64,000 nt of DNA from Bradyrhizobium ottawaense (GTDB lineage: Bacteria; Pseudomonadota; Alphaproteobacteria; Rhizobiales; Xanthobacteraceae): the NCBI RefSeq assembly GCF_900099825.1, contig NZ_LT629693.1, forward strand, positions 2,852,001 through 2,916,000, given 5' to 3'. The notes under the pieces were generated by a model that did no database searches, had not been told where the DNA came from, and saw only the letters and a program-made list of their open reading frames with translations. Both the position numbers and the translations under genes were made by a program. Position 1 is the stretch's first letter, and each line of letters starts with the position of its first letter. Shown one piece after another: positions 1 through 9,145 of the stretch.

Positions 1-6
1 GGGTTG

Positions 7-87
7 TCATTCCGGGGCGCGTCGAAGACGCGAACCCGGAATCTCGAGATTCCGGGTCTGGTGCTAACGCACCATCCCGGAATGACG
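7..87. repeat. Intergenic palindromic repeat, family A
   Basis: CATTCCGGGGCG at the left pairs with CCCGGAATGACG at the right, and an inner ATTCCGGGT / ATCCCGGAAT pair adds a second stem-loop. Related copies with the same arms lie at 46554-46589 and 63855-63894. It is noncoding and sits just downstream of the adc-like stop codon. Such elements are common between genes in Bradyrhizobium genomes; the function is unknown. Confidence 0.7.
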
Positions 88-91
88 TTCG

Positions 92-832
92 TCACTTCGC
101 CAGATAATCGAAATCGACCGTCCCGAGGCCGAGCGTCAGGTCGGCCTTGAAATGCGTCGCTGAAACCACTTCGCGCACCGGCAGCCGGGCGACGTCGGCC
201 AGCGCATGCGGAAACAGGCCGAGCGCGCCCGGCCCGGTCCACGCCTCCTTCAGCGTGATGTCCTCGAGATAATAGCGCACCAGTTCACAGATCCGCGGAC
301 TGCCGTCGACATGCGGGATGATCTTCAGCATGAAGTTCGGCGCCTTCATCGACTTCAGCACCGCGTCGTGGTCGATCTCGCGGTGCTTGTAGCCCATGGT
401 GGCCGAGGCGCAGAGCACCGAGCCGTAATGCAGCGTGCCGACCAGCACGTCGCTCTCGACCGCGATCTTCGGCGACGCCAGTTTCTTCGGAAAGCCCCAG
501 AGCTCGCGGCCGCCGGCAATCGGTGCTTCGTCGTCCAGATACATCGAATGGACGTAGCCACCGTCCTCGCCCTTGTAACGCACAGGGATCACCTGCCCGG
601 TTTCGGTGTAGTCGCCGAAGCCGGTCGAGTCGGGCATGCGGATGAACTCGTACTTGACCAGCGGCTCGGCGATTTCGAGCGGTTCCGGCACCACGGCGGC
701 CAGCGCCTCCGGATCGGTGCGATAGGTGATGATGAAATATTCGCGGTTGAAGAAGCGATAGGGCGCCGGCGGAAACGCCGGGTTGGTCAGCGGCATCGAA
801 TAAGCGTTTCGCCTGACGTCGTCGATCTTCAT
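92..832 (-). CDS. adc: Acetoacetate decarboxylase family protein
   Basis: A 246-residue cytoplasmic protein of the acetoacetate decarboxylase family, which removes CO2 from acetoacetate or similar beta-keto acids through a Schiff base. The family active-site stretch [11 protein letters not shown] (residues 107-117) is present; the Schiff-base lysine should be Lys116 and its acidifying neighbour Lys117. NREYF near residue 29 and the Gly/Pro-rich middle also fit, and the length matches the family. It lies 130 bases downstream of the LivF gene on the same strand, so it may belong to that transport/catabolic block. Many members of this family act on other substrates, so the exact reaction is not assured. 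The symbol is by family only. Confidence 0.85.
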   Translation of the reverse strand: MKIDDVRRNAYSMPLTNPAFPPAPYRFFNREYFIITYRTDPEALAAVVPEPLEIAEPLVKYEFIRMPDSTGFGDYTETGQVIPVRYKGEDGGYVHSMYLDDEAPIAGGRELWGFPKKLASPKIAVESDVLVGTLHYGSVLCASATMGYKHREIDHDAVLKSMKAPNFMLKIIPHVDGSPRICELVRYYLEDITLKEAWTGPGALGLFPHALADVARLPVREVVSATHFKADLTLGLGTVDFDYLAK

Positions 833-961
833 TGCTGCCTCGTTGGTCGCCTGCGCTGCGCGCGATGAGGCGATTATGGAGCAACTGATGGCGGCAGGCG
901 AGGCTGTAAAACCGGCAGACGATCAAATCATCGCCAGCCATTCATGACGCTGTCACACCGG

Positions 962-1699
962 TCAGGCGACGCCGCCGAGATAGAGCCGCTTGACGATGTC
1001 GTTGGCCTTCAACTCGTCGACCGAACGGGCCGCCACCGCGATCTCGCCATGGACGATGATGTAGCCACGGTCGGCGATCCGGATGGCCTGATTGAAATTC
1101 TGCTCCGCCATCAGCACCGTCAGGCCGACCCGCGCCTTGAGTTCGCCGATCTTGGCGATGGTCTGCGACACCAGAAGCGGCGACAGCCCGACCGACGGTT
1201 CGTCGATCAGCAACAGCCGCGGCGACGACATCAGCGCGCGTGCGATCGCCAGCATCTGCTGCTGGCCGCCGGACATGGTGCCGGCGAGCTGGTTGGCGCG
1301 CTCCTTCAGCACCGGAAAGGTCTCGAAGGCGAGCGCGAGGTTGCGGTCGATGGCGCTGCGGGCGAGCTTGCGGAAGGCGCCGAGCATCAGATTTTCCGTG
1401 ACCGTCAGTTTTGGAAACAGCCGCCGCCCCTCGGGCACCAGCGCCACGCCGAGATCGACGATCTCTTCGGTGGAGAGTTTGGTCAGGTCATGCGCCGCGC
1501 CGTCGATGGTCAGCGTAATAGTGCCGTGCTCCGGGCGAACCAGGCCCATGACGCACTTCATCAGCGTGCTCTTGCCGTTGCCGTTGGTGCCGAGCAGCGC
1601 CACGGTCTCGCCGGCCTCGACACCGAGCGTGACACCGCGCAGCGCCTTGACGGCGCCGTAGCCGGCATGGAGGCCGTCGATGGCGAGGCTAAGTGCCAA
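962..1699 (-). CDS. livF: Branched-chain amino acid-type ABC transporter ATP-binding protein LivF
   Basis: A 245-residue ABC ATPase of the LivF type, one of two nucleotide-binding subunits of a HAAT-family importer. Walker A is GTNGNGKST at about residues 37-45, the signature is MSGGQQQ, and Walker B is LLLIDEPSVGLSP. The start is TTG at 1699: an AGGAGG ribosome site lies six bases upstream and no better start is in frame. It overlaps the end of livG by 11 bases, so the two are translationally coupled. With LivG, LivM, LivH and the binding protein it completes the importer. The neighbouring catabolic genes suggest that the substrate may be an aromatic or organic acid rather than leucine. Confidence 0.92.
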   Translation of the reverse strand: MALSLAIDGLHAGYGAVKALRGVTLGVEAGETVALLGTNGNGKSTLMKCVMGLVRPEHGTITLTIDGAAHDLTKLSTEEIVDLGVALVPEGRRLFPKLTVTENLMLGAFRKLARSAIDRNLALAFETFPVLKERANQLAGTMSGGQQQMLAIARALMSSPRLLLIDEPSVGLSPLLVSQTIAKIGELKARVGLTVLMAEQNFNQAIRIADRGYIIVHGEIAVAARSVDELKANDIVKRLYLGGVA

Positions 1700-2441
1700 G
1701 GTAGGCCTCCTGCACCCGCTTGTTCGCCATCACCTCGTCCGGCGCGCCGAGGGCGATGATCCGGCCGGCATCGAGGCACATCATCCGCTTCGAAAACCGC
1801 ATCACCGCCTGCATGATGTGCTCGATCATGATGATGGTGATGTCCTCGTCGCCGAGGCTGATCAGGAGGTCGAGCACCTCGTCGACCTCGGAATGGGACA
1901 GCCCGGCCATCGCTTCGTCGGAAATCAGGAGTTTCGGGCGCATCGCCATGGCGCGCGCCAACTCCATCTTGCGCAACTCCACCTGGCTCAGCGTATCGGT
2001 CGGCGCGCCGGCCTTGGCCGCCAGCCCCATCCGCGCGAGAATCGACATTGCGACTTCTTCCTCCGGCAACGCGGCGGCGGCAGCGCCGGGCACGGAAGCA
2101 AAGTCGAGGCCAACCATGAGATTTTCCAGCACCGTCATGCTCTTGAACGGCCGCGGAATCTGGAAAGAGCGGGCGATGCCGCGGCGCGCGCGCAAGTGCG
2201 GCGGCAGTTGCGTGATGTCCTCGCCGCAGAACATCACGCTCCCGGCATTTTGACGCAACGCGCCGGAAATGCAGTTGATCAGCGTGGTCTTGCCCGAGCC
2301 GTTGGGGCCGATCAGACCGAAGCGTTCGCCTTTTTTGATATCGACGCTGATATTGTCGAGCGCGGTGAAGCCGCCAAAGGTCTTGGTCAGGCCATCGATC
2401 TGCAGCAGGGGTGCGTCGACTGACGTAATATCTTGCGTCAT
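1689..2441 (-). CDS. livG: Branched-chain amino acid-type ABC transporter ATP-binding protein LivG
   Basis: A 250-residue ABC ATPase of the LivG type, partner of LivF on the cytoplasmic face of the importer. It shows Walker A GPNGSGKTT near residue 42, followed by the family segment RGIARSFQIPRPF. Where LSGGQ is expected the sequence reads LSQVELRKMELARA, a weakened signature, and the Walker B end reads LLISDEAMAGLS, so the ATPase is non-canonical. This may leave most of the catalysis to LivF. The frame stays open far upstream, but that part overlaps livM; the start at 2441 gives the usual length and a 4-base overlap with the livM stop. Confidence 0.9.
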   Translation of the reverse strand: MTQDITSVDAPLLQIDGLTKTFGGFTALDNISVDIKKGERFGLIGPNGSGKTTLINCISGALRQNAGSVMFCGEDITQLPPHLRARRGIARSFQIPRPFKSMTVLENLMVGLDFASVPGAAAAALPEEEVAMSILARMGLAAKAGAPTDTLSQVELRKMELARAMAMRPKLLISDEAMAGLSHSEVDEVLDLLISLGDEDITIIMIEHIMQAVMRFSKRMMCLDAGRIIALGAPDEVMANKRVQEAYLGT

Positions 2442-3403
2442 GTCTTGCCTCCCGCGCGCAAGCGGTAGCGCGGCCGCAGTAGTCCGATGATGCCCTTGGG
2501 CGCCGCCACCACGAACACGACCAGCATGATGCCGAGCACCAGCACGTTGACTTCCGACGAGATGGTGACGGCCAGAAGCTGCTGGGTGGTGCCGAGCAGG
2601 ATCGCCCCGAGCACCGGACCGATCCAGTGCGCGGTGCCCCCGATCAGCGCCATCGCCAGCACCGAGACCGAGTAGCTGAGATTGAAAGCCGAAGAAGGAT
2701 CGGCATATTGCAGGTACATCGCCGCCGGCGCGCCGGCCGCGGAGATCAACGCGCCCGAGATCATGCAGGCGACCAATTTGAGCTTGAGGGTCGGCACGCC
2801 GGTGCATTCGGCGGCGAGTTCGTCGTCCCGCAGCGCCTGCAGGCCGCGGCCGATCCGGGAGTTCTGGATATAGCGCGCGATTGCCACCGCAATCACCACC
2901 AACACGCCCTGCACGAAGAACAGCATCTTCACGTAGCTGTCGAACGGCGCCATGACGGGCGGCCGCTGCAACTGGATGCCGGCCGCGCCGCCGACGAACC
3001 GCCAGTTCATGACTGACGTCTCGATGATGATCGCGAGCGCGATCGTCGCAATCGAAAAAAAGATGCCCCGCATGCGCAGGGTCAGCAGGCCGACCGCGAG
3101 CCCGAGCAGCATGCCGACAACCGCGGCCGCTGATATCTGCACCACAAGCGGCGCCCCCGACACCTTGAACAAGGCGACCGCGGTGTAGACCCCGACGCCG
3201 AAGAAGGCGTTGGTGCCGAAATTGACGTAACCGGCGTAGCCGCCGAGGATGCTCCAGGCGACCGACAACACGACGAACTGCAGGATCACATAGCCGGCAA
3301 AGAACGGATACTCGTTGCGGACGATCTGCGTCATCGCCATGACCGCGACGAGAAAGACGGCGATGCCGGCCCAGAAGGCGATACTGTTGCGTCGTGTACT
3401 CAT
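2438..3403 (-). CDS. livM: Branched-chain amino acid-type ABC transporter permease LivM
   Basis: A 321-residue inner-membrane permease of the LivM type. It has about eight to ten hydrophobic segments and the family motif GLQALRDDELAAECTGV near residue 190, the cytoplasmic EAA-like loop that contacts the ATPases. YVNFGTNAFFGVGVYT near residue 60 is also typical. It overlaps livH upstream and livG downstream by four bases each, so the four transporter genes form one tightly coupled operon. Confidence 0.92.
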   Translation of the reverse strand: MSTRRNSIAFWAGIAVFLVAVMAMTQIVRNEYPFFAGYVILQFVVLSVAWSILGGYAGYVNFGTNAFFGVGVYTAVALFKVSGAPLVVQISAAAVVGMLLGLAVGLLTLRMRGIFFSIATIALAIIIETSVMNWRFVGGAAGIQLQRPPVMAPFDSYVKMLFFVQGVLVVIAVAIARYIQNSRIGRGLQALRDDELAAECTGVPTLKLKLVACMISGALISAAGAPAAMYLQYADPSSAFNLSYSVSVLAMALIGGTAHWIGPVLGAILLGTTQQLLAVTISSEVNVLVLGIMLVVFVVAAPKGIIGLLRPRYRLRAGGKT

Positions 3404-4275
3404 CGGCCGAGCAGACCTTGCGGCCGGATAGCCAGCACCGCGAGCAGCATCGCGAACGAGATCGCCGGCGCCCAGGAGGCCCCGAACAGCGTGAGCACGA
3501 TGGTCTCGGCGACGCCGAGGATAATGGCGGCAACCAGCGTGCCGGTCATGCTGCCGAGCCCGGCCATCACGACGACGCAGAACGTCCGCCCGATATAGGC
3601 GCGGTCGAGCGTCGGCTCGACCGGTGCCACGATAATCAGGAGCGCACCGGCCATCCCGAGCACTGCGGTCGCAATGCCGAAGGCAAATTGCTTGATCCGG
3701 ACCGGGTTGGCGCCCATCAGCCGCAGCGCCTCCTCGTCCTGCGCCACGGCGCGGATCGCGCGGCCCATGAAGGTTTTCGACAGATACAGCGCCAGCGAGA
3801 CCGTCAGCCCCAACGCGACGGCAAACGCGACCAGTTGCCGGATCGGGATCCGGAACTCACCGAACCGCCACGACTGTCCGATATAGCTCGCCGAGACCGA
3901 TTGCTGGTCGACGCCGAACTGCAGGATGATCAGCACCTCGATGATGAAGGCGATGCCGAAGAAGAATGCGATGCCGCGGACGGCGGCATCGCTGCCGCGT
4001 TTCTCGAAGATTTCGTAATAGATGCGATAGGCGACCAGGCCGAACACGAAGAACAACGGCGTGATGATCAGCCCCGCAACCAGCGGGTCGATGTCATAGC
4101 GGTCGTTGAGCAGGAATACGCCGTAGGACGCCAGCACCAGAAATGCCGGATGCGCGACATGGGGCACGTCGAGCAGTCCGAACGAAACGGACAGCCCGAC
4201 GCTGACGGCTGCATAGAAGCAGCCGAGCAGCACCCCCAGCACCACCGCACCGAGCAGCAGGTCCATTGAAAACAC
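3400..4275 (-). CDS. livH: Branched-chain amino acid-type ABC transporter permease LivH
   Basis: An inner-membrane permease of the LivH type, about 288-291 residues. Repeated hydrophobic segments and the loop GRAIRAVAQDEEALRLMGANP (close to the usual ARAxxQDxxAAxLMGI) identify it. Two starts compete: GTG at 4275, with AAGGGGG nine bases upstream, and ATG at 4266, which matches the family N-terminus MDLLLGAV but is 18 bases from that site; I prefer 4275. The reading frame runs further upstream but that part is not family-like. A gap of about 150 bases holding a GGCTTTT/AAAAAGCC hairpin separates it from the binding-protein gene, which could lower downstream expression relative to the binding protein. 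Confidence 0.9.
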   Translation of the reverse strand: MFSMDLLLGAVVLGVLLGCFYAAVSVGLSVSFGLLDVPHVAHPAFLVLASYGVFLLNDRYDIDPLVAGLIITPLFFVFGLVAYRIYYEIFEKRGSDAAVRGIAFFFGIAFIIEVLIILQFGVDQQSVSASYIGQSWRFGEFRIPIRQLVAFAVALGLTVSLALYLSKTFMGRAIRAVAQDEEALRLMGANPVRIKQFAFGIATAVLGMAGALLIIVAPVEPTLDRAYIGRTFCVVVMAGLGSMTGTLVAAIILGVAETIVLTLFGASWAPAISFAMLLAVLAIRPQGLLGR

Positions 4276-4429
4276 GCTAGAAATCCCCCTTGGAGCCTTA
4301 TCGGTTCTGATGGCATCAGAACCGGGCTCCAATCCTTTGCTTGTAACCCGCTTTCTTCCGCTTCGCTCGAAAACGCGATGGGCTTTTCCCGGCCTGGAAA
4401 AAGCCTTGTGGTCCAAAAAGCCTTGCGGT

Positions 4430-5674
4430 CTATTTGCGCGCAGCCTCGAACGGGCTGACGAGCGTTCCGGTTTTCAGTCTATCGGGGAACAGGATCACCT
4501 GCTTGCCGGAAGACCGGAACTGTTCGACGTCCTTGTCCTTGACGCCGCGGAATTGCGCCTGCAGCGTCGCGGTTTCCTTGCGCTCGCCATCCACCGAAAA
4601 CGCGATCGGCCCGACGATGGTCTTGTGCTCGTTTTCGCGCAGGTATTTTGCCAGCGCCTTCTGGTCGAGCGATTTGGTGGCATTGACCGCCGCCTCGATC
4701 ATCTGGCCCTGGGCATAACCGAACGGTGCCAGGTAATAGCCGAGCGGATCGATCTTCGCATCCACCGCACGCTTGGTGTAGGTCTCGAAGAAGGTTTTGG
4801 TGCCGTCGAAATACATGCTCGGCTCCGGCAGCCAGGTATTGTAGTTGACGACGCCGTTGAGCAGCGATCCCAGATTGGCCATCACGGCTGCGAACTGCAG
4901 ACCGACCATGCCGCCGCCGAAGATCTTGACGTCGTCGCCGATCCCGATCTCGTTGACGGCGCGCAGAATGCCGGCCGAATCCGGCGGATAGGACGCGACA
5001 TAGACCATGTCGGGCTTGGCGGCCCTGAGCGAGCGGATGATCGAGGAGAATTCCACCGTGTTCGGCGGATAGTTCTGGTCGAAGACGACGGGAATGTTGC
5101 GCTGCTTGGCGACATCCCGCGCGGTCAGCGCGAGGTTCTGGGCGAACTCCTGGTCCGCCGAGAGCAACGCCAGGGTCTTGCCGCTGGCCTTCTGGCCGAT
5201 ATCGAGGAACGAGGATGCCCAACTGTCGGCCGGGCCCCATGGCGCATTGTTGAACCACATATCGTGGCCGACCTTGCTGTTCACCTGGAACGAGAAATTC
5301 CCCATCAGCAGCAGGCCGCGCTGCTTGACGAACGGCATAATCGGCGCGGTCGGCACCGTTGCATAAGGCGCGAACAGGATATCGACCTTGTCGACGTCGA
5401 CCAGTTTGGCGTAGATCGCGGGCGTCTCGGACGCGCTGGACTTGTCGTCATAGACGATGAGTTCGACCTTGCGGCCGAGCAGGCCGCCTTTGGCATTGAT
5501 GTCGTCGCGCCAGATCTCGGTACCGAGCTGTGAGGCCTTGCCGCCGCCCGCAAGGCCACCGGTCTGCGCCATCGACATGCCGATCTTGATCGGCGGCTGC
5601 TGCGCCGAGGCAATCGAGCCCTTGCCGAGCGCTGCGACAGCTACTGCGCCGCCGAGAAAGGTCCTGCGTTTCAT
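4430..5674 (-). CDS. Periplasmic ABC transporter substrate-binding protein (LivJ/LivK type)
   Basis: A 414-residue periplasmic binding protein of the type I leucine-binding fold (Peripla_BP_6). The N-terminus MKRRTFLGGAVAVAALGKGSIASA is a Tat-like signal with twin arginines at residues 3-4 and probable cleavage after ASA (residue about 24). The mature start PPIKIGMSMAQTGG is typical of the family. AAGGGGAGA sits four bases before the ATG. It is the first gene of the SBP-livHMGF cluster. The ligand cannot be read from the sequence; the nearby ring-cleavage dioxygenase suggests an aromatic acid. Confidence 0.9.
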   Translation of the reverse strand: MKRRTFLGGAVAVAALGKGSIASAQQPPIKIGMSMAQTGGLAGGGKASQLGTEIWRDDINAKGGLLGRKVELIVYDDKSSASETPAIYAKLVDVDKVDILFAPYATVPTAPIMPFVKQRGLLLMGNFSFQVNSKVGHDMWFNNAPWGPADSWASSFLDIGQKASGKTLALLSADQEFAQNLALTARDVAKQRNIPVVFDQNYPPNTVEFSSIIRSLRAAKPDMVYVASYPPDSAGILRAVNEIGIGDDVKIFGGGMVGLQFAAVMANLGSLLNGVVNYNTWLPEPSMYFDGTKTFFETYTKRAVDAKIDPLGYYLAPFGYAQGQMIEAAVNATKSLDQKALAKYLRENEHKTIVGPIAFSVDGERKETATLQAQFRGVKDKDVEQFRSSGKQVILFPDRLKTGTLVSPFEAARK

Positions 5675-5746
5675 TGATCTCCCCTTATTCCCATTGTCTG
5701 TTTCGTTGCACCGGATCTTGGTCCGGCTGTTGTGAGTAGGATCGTG

Positions 5747-6679
5747 TCAGGCCGTCGCCTTCTCGCCGCTGCGGGCCTGCTTCATGATCGCCGCCGGATC
5801 GGCGCCGACCCGCCCGCTGGTCTTGTCGGCCTCGCTTTCGCGCGAAAGCCGCATGTCGAAGCGGATGCTGGGCATGCCCTTGATCGGGCAGTCCGGATCG
5901 CCCTGCACGACATCGACCGCGAGATCGCCCGACGAGCCGAATACGACGTCATCGGCCAGATGCGGGTCGTCGCGCAGATAGAGTGCCGTGACCAGTTCGC
6001 GATAGCCCGGCGCGCCGACCAGGAAATGAATATGCGCCGGCCGCATGCCATGCCGCGCCTGCGCCTTGACCATGGCGCCGACCGGCCCGTCCATCGGTAT
6101 GGAATAGCCGAGCGGCTTGACGGTGCGCAGCACGTAGACGCTGTCCGAATCTGTCGTGAATACGCCGCGATAGTCGACCGAGGTCGCGCTCGACTGGATG
6201 TCGTAGAGGCCGTCGGCGCCGGTCTGCCAGATCGAGACCGTGGCGTTGGCGACCGGCTTGCCGCCGGCATCGGTGACGTGGCCGTACAGCACGCATTCGC
6301 TGCCGGGCTTCGGATTTTGAGCGATCGAGCTCCCGGCCTTCAGCGTCGGCGTCGCCTCGCGGTAGAACGGGCCGAGCAGGCTGGTATGGGTGCCTTCCTC
6401 GATCGCGGTCTTGTCATGCAGGCCGTTGACCAGCGCCGACAGGCCGAGCGTATCGGAAAGCAGGATGAATTCCTGGCGTTCCGGCGAGCACATCTTGCCC
6501 GCCAAAGTCATGAATTCGATGCCCTTGATCCATTCGCCGGGGGTCAGATTGACCTCGCGGGCGAAGGCATGCAGGTGCTTCACCGCCGACGCCATGATCG
6601 CCTTCAGGCGCGGATCCGGCGTTGTCGCCATCTGGTCCAGAACGGCGTCCGTGATCGTTTCCGGCGTTAGCTCGCGCAT
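5747..6679 (-). CDS. Intradiol ring-cleavage dioxygenase, hydroxyquinol 1,2-dioxygenase type
   Basis: A 310-residue nonhaem Fe(III) intradiol dioxygenase that cleaves an aromatic diol between its hydroxyls. An N-terminal helical dimerisation domain (about residues 1-100) precedes the beta-sandwich catalytic domain. The expected iron ligands are visible: Tyr159 (GLYD), Tyr192 (PLGYSIP), His216 and His218 (RPAHIHF). SLLGPFYR at 100-107 and this domain order resemble hydroxyquinol and chlorocatechol dioxygenases. A GGGGAGA ribosome site precedes the ATG. It lies upstream of the transporter on the same strand with only 72 bases between, so uptake and ring cleavage are probably linked. Substrate preference is inferred. 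Confidence 0.85.
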   Translation of the reverse strand: MRELTPETITDAVLDQMATTPDPRLKAIMASAVKHLHAFAREVNLTPGEWIKGIEFMTLAGKMCSPERQEFILLSDTLGLSALVNGLHDKTAIEEGTHTSLLGPFYREATPTLKAGSSIAQNPKPGSECVLYGHVTDAGGKPVANATVSIWQTGADGLYDIQSSATSVDYRGVFTTDSDSVYVLRTVKPLGYSIPMDGPVGAMVKAQARHGMRPAHIHFLVGAPGYRELVTALYLRDDPHLADDVVFGSSGDLAVDVVQGDPDCPIKGMPSIRFDMRLSRESEADKTSGRVGADPAAIMKQARSGEKATA

Positions 6680-6915
6680 ACGCTCTCCCCTGACCTCCCG
6701 GCTGTTGGCCGGCTGTTATTACCGGCAAGCCTAACCGCTGTTTGGGGATCAACACAAGGCTTCGGGGGCTGCGGCGAGAGGCCCTTGGACCAATTGCTAA
6801 ACACCGGCCGCCATCGCGTCGCGGCGAAGCGGCACGCGCGGAAAATCCGTGGCGCCATGCCCACAGATTTTGCACACCTGAAATCTTGCGCGCGGCGGGA
6901 AAGCCGGAAGCCGGA

Positions 6916-7251
6916 TTATTTTTGCTGGATCGGCGGCGCGGTCTTCTCGGCGGGCGCCGGCGGCAGCACCGGCTGGGCGCCGGCCTTCTGCGCCTCGGCA
7001 TCGGGCCGGGCCGGTTCCGGCGATACACCGGACGGACGGGTGCCTGTCGTCACCGGCTCGGATGGCGCCGACGGCTTGCTCTCCGCGCCCGGCGTCGATT
7101 GCAGCGGTGGCGTCGCCTGCGCCAGGTGTTGCCGGTCGGTGGCCCTGATCTGGTTCAGCGAAAGCGCCGATATCACCAGCCCTCCCGCGATCAGCGCGGC
7201 GGCGAACATCAGTCTTTCCCGGTACTCGCGCTTACGGTAATCGGCAGACAT
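6916..7251 (-). CDS. Small single-pass membrane protein with Pro/Ala-rich tail
   Basis: A 111-residue protein of unknown function. It has a charged N-terminus (MSADYRKREYRERL), one membrane segment at about residues 15-33, and a long Pro/Ala/Glu-rich tail ending PPIQQK that is probably disordered. By the positive-inside rule the tail should be periplasmic. It lies downstream of the MgtC-like gene on the same strand with a 69-base gap, so co-transcription is possible. I do not recognise the family. Codon use matches its neighbours. Confidence 0.6.
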   Translation of the reverse strand: MSADYRKREYRERLMFAAALIAGGLVISALSLNQIRATDRQHLAQATPPLQSTPGAESKPSAPSEPVTTGTRPSGVSPEPARPDAEAQKAGAQPVLPPAPAEKTAPPIQQK

Positions 7252-7320
7252 GTCGTTCGCCTCGCAAAATTGTTCGCGAGATCAACGGCCGCGGGAACGA
7301 ATAGTTCCAATGCAGGAAGC

Positions 7321-8034
7321 CTAGTCTTTGGTACTGGATTCCCACGTGGCATGGTGCACGCCGGGCGTCCGCTGCAGGTCGGCGGCCACCAGATCGAGTT
7401 CTTTGGCCTGGACCGCGGTGCTGACGAGGGTAGCGACAATCTCCTGCAGATCGCCGCGCGGGAAGGCTTCGATCTCGGCTACCGGATATTGAGCCGCTTC
7501 AAGCCGCTCCACCACCTGATCGCGGAGTCCGGCCGACGCGCCGGCATCGACCAGCAGCTTGACGAAATAGGTCGCCTCCGACGCCTGTTCGTCGATCGGC
7601 GCGCGGTTGATGGCATTGACCAGCGGCCGCAGCAGGGTGTTGCCGGCGAGCACGAACACGGTCAGCGCGGCGGCCTGCGCCAGCATGTCGGCCCCGGCGC
7701 AGCTTCCGACCGCGGCAGAGGCCCATAATGTCGCAGCCGTATTGAGGCCGCGCACATTCGTTCCCTCTTTCATGATGACGCCGGCGCCGAGAAAACCGAT
7801 GCCGGAGACCACATAGGCGATCACCCGTACCGCGCCGTCAGCGGCGGCCAGATGCATCGCGAGATCGACGAACGCCGCTGCGCCTACCGCGACCAGCACG
7901 TTGGTGCGCAGGCCTGCGCTCCGCAGCCGGTATTGCCGCTCCGCGCCGATCAGCGTGCCCAGCACGAACGCCGCGCTCAGGCTGATCAGCGTGTCGATGA
8001 AATCGGCGGTCTGGAAGGTTTCGAGAAAACGCAT
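7321..8034 (-). CDS. MgtC/SapB family membrane protein
   Basis: A 237-residue MgtC/SapB family protein. The N-terminal half has about four to five membrane segments with the family signatures GTLIGAERQYR (residues 26-36), GIGFLGAGVIMKEG and VRGLNTAATLWASAAVG. The C-terminal half is a soluble ACT-like domain. MgtC proteins affect Mg2+ homeostasis, survival in acid or low Mg2+, and ATP synthase activity in some pathogens; the role in rhizobia is less clear. No magnesium riboswitch is evident in front of it. It stands on the minus strand just downstream of the zinc operon, separated by an intergenic repeat. Confidence 0.88.
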   Translation of the reverse strand: MRFLETFQTADFIDTLISLSAAFVLGTLIGAERQYRLRSAGLRTNVLVAVGAAAFVDLAMHLAAADGAVRVIAYVVSGIGFLGAGVIMKEGTNVRGLNTAATLWASAAVGSCAGADMLAQAAALTVFVLAGNTLLRPLVNAINRAPIDEQASEATYFVKLLVDAGASAGLRDQVVERLEAAQYPVAEIEAFPRGDLQEIVATLVSTAVQAKELDLVAADLQRTPGVHHATWESSTKD

Positions 8035-8077
8035 GTTGGCCTTCTAGGAGTCCTTAGTTTGACGCGTTTCTTAACGC

Positions 8078-8108
8078 GAACCGGAATCCACTTCGCTCGA
8101 AAACGCTA
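8078..8108. repeat. Short intergenic repeat with ACTTCGCTCGAAAACGC core
   Basis: GGAATCCACTTCGCTCGAAA followed by ACGCTATG. A related core, CTTCGCTCGAAAACGC, occurs at 4369-4384 in front of livH. It resembles short dispersed intergenic sequences common in Bradyrhizobium. Function unknown. Confidence 0.4.
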
Positions 8109-8125
8109 TGCAGATGACGATCATG

Positions 8126-9145
8126 TCATAGCTCGACCATCCCCGCATCGCCGTCCTCGGTCGCGAAAGCGAGCTGGGTGCCCTTGGCGCCCCAGGCCAG
8201 CGCCGAAACCGCCTCGCCGCCGTTACGGCGTACCAGAATTTCCGCGCCGTCCTCAAGCCGCACCATCAGCACGGTGCCGTCGCTATAGCCGACCCCCATG
8301 ACGTCCTGCTTCGGATGGCAGGCCACCACGGAGACCCGCGCCTGCAACGGCGCTAGCATCGCCGGCTCCTTGCCCATCGGGCCGTCCTTGCTGGCGAACG
8401 GCCAGACGATCACGCTATCGGCGCCTGACGTCGCCAGTCCCTTGCCGCCCGCACTCCACGACATCGAGCGGACGCGGCCGGGATAGCCCGACATCCGCAT
8501 ATGCCGGTTATCGGCGAGCCGCCAGCCGTGCAGCGCCGGCTCGTGCATCATGGTGACCAGGAACTTGTTGTCCGGGCTGAAGGTGACGCCGAGATGCGAG
8601 CCGGCCCATTCCAGAAATTCGGGCTTCGCCGCCATGTTGGGAAACCACAGCGTCACGCCGTTGTAATGGGCGATCGCGACACGCAGGCCCTTGGGCGCAA
8701 AGGCGAGACCGCCCACCGTGGTCGGCGCATCGAAGGATTTTTCTTCTCCCTTGCCGCTGCGAACGAAGGCGGTCTTGCCTGATGACCACGCCACCGCGCC
8801 GTCGGGATGCAATGCGACATTGTCGATCCAGCGCCGCTTGGCATCGGTCGCCAGCACGGTCACCACGCCTTTGGCGTCGAGTGCCACGACCTTGCCGTCA
8901 TCGCCGCCGGTGACGATGCGTTCGCCGTCGGAGGCCGCGCACAGAATGGCGCCGCCGTGAATGGCGACGGACGAAATGTCGCCGGTGGCACCGACGAGCG
9001 CCGCGTTCTCCTCGGTGCCGACAAACACCGCGGTGTCGCCGAGAAAATGGATCGCGGTGACCGGCATGCCGATGGCAAGCGGCCGCACCTTGTCGGTGAT
9101 CGAAGCGATGGAGGGGCTGTCGCCCGGATCGAACTGTTTCATCAC
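8126..9145 (-). CDS. WD40-repeat protein coupled to the COG0523 GTPase
   Basis: A 339-residue cytoplasmic beta-propeller. Repeats of about 40 residues with blade endings such as GKVVALDA, GVTLWFPN, LHGWRLA, DSVIVWPF and GTVLMVRL fit a seven-bladed WD40 fold. No signal peptide or catalytic motif is seen, so it is probably a binding scaffold. Its start overlaps the stop of the COG0523 GTPase gene by four bases, which implies translational coupling and matched production. As last gene of the zinc operon it may be a partner or client of the GTPase; this is inference from position only. Confidence 0.8.
   Translation of the reverse strand: MMKQFDPGDSPSIASITDKVRPLAIGMPVTAIHFLGDTAVFVGTEENAALVGATGDISSVAIHGGAILCAASDGERIVTGGDDGKVVALDAKGVVTVLATDAKRRWIDNVALHPDGAVAWSSGKTAFVRSGKGEEKSFDAPTTVGGLAFAPKGLRVAIAHYNGVTLWFPNMAAKPEFLEWAGSHLGVTFSPDNKFLVTMMHEPALHGWRLADNRHMRMSGYPGRVRSMSWSAGGKGLATSGADSVIVWPFASKDGPMGKEPAMLAPLQARVSVVACHPKQDVMGVGYSDGTVLMVRLEDGAEILVRRNGGEAVSALAWGAKGTQLAFATEDGDAGMVEL

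Noticed and set aside
2442..3533. N-terminal extension of LivG giving a 614-residue fusion
   Set aside because: The extra part is the livM gene read in another frame; LivG family length and the 4-base overlap support the start at 2441.
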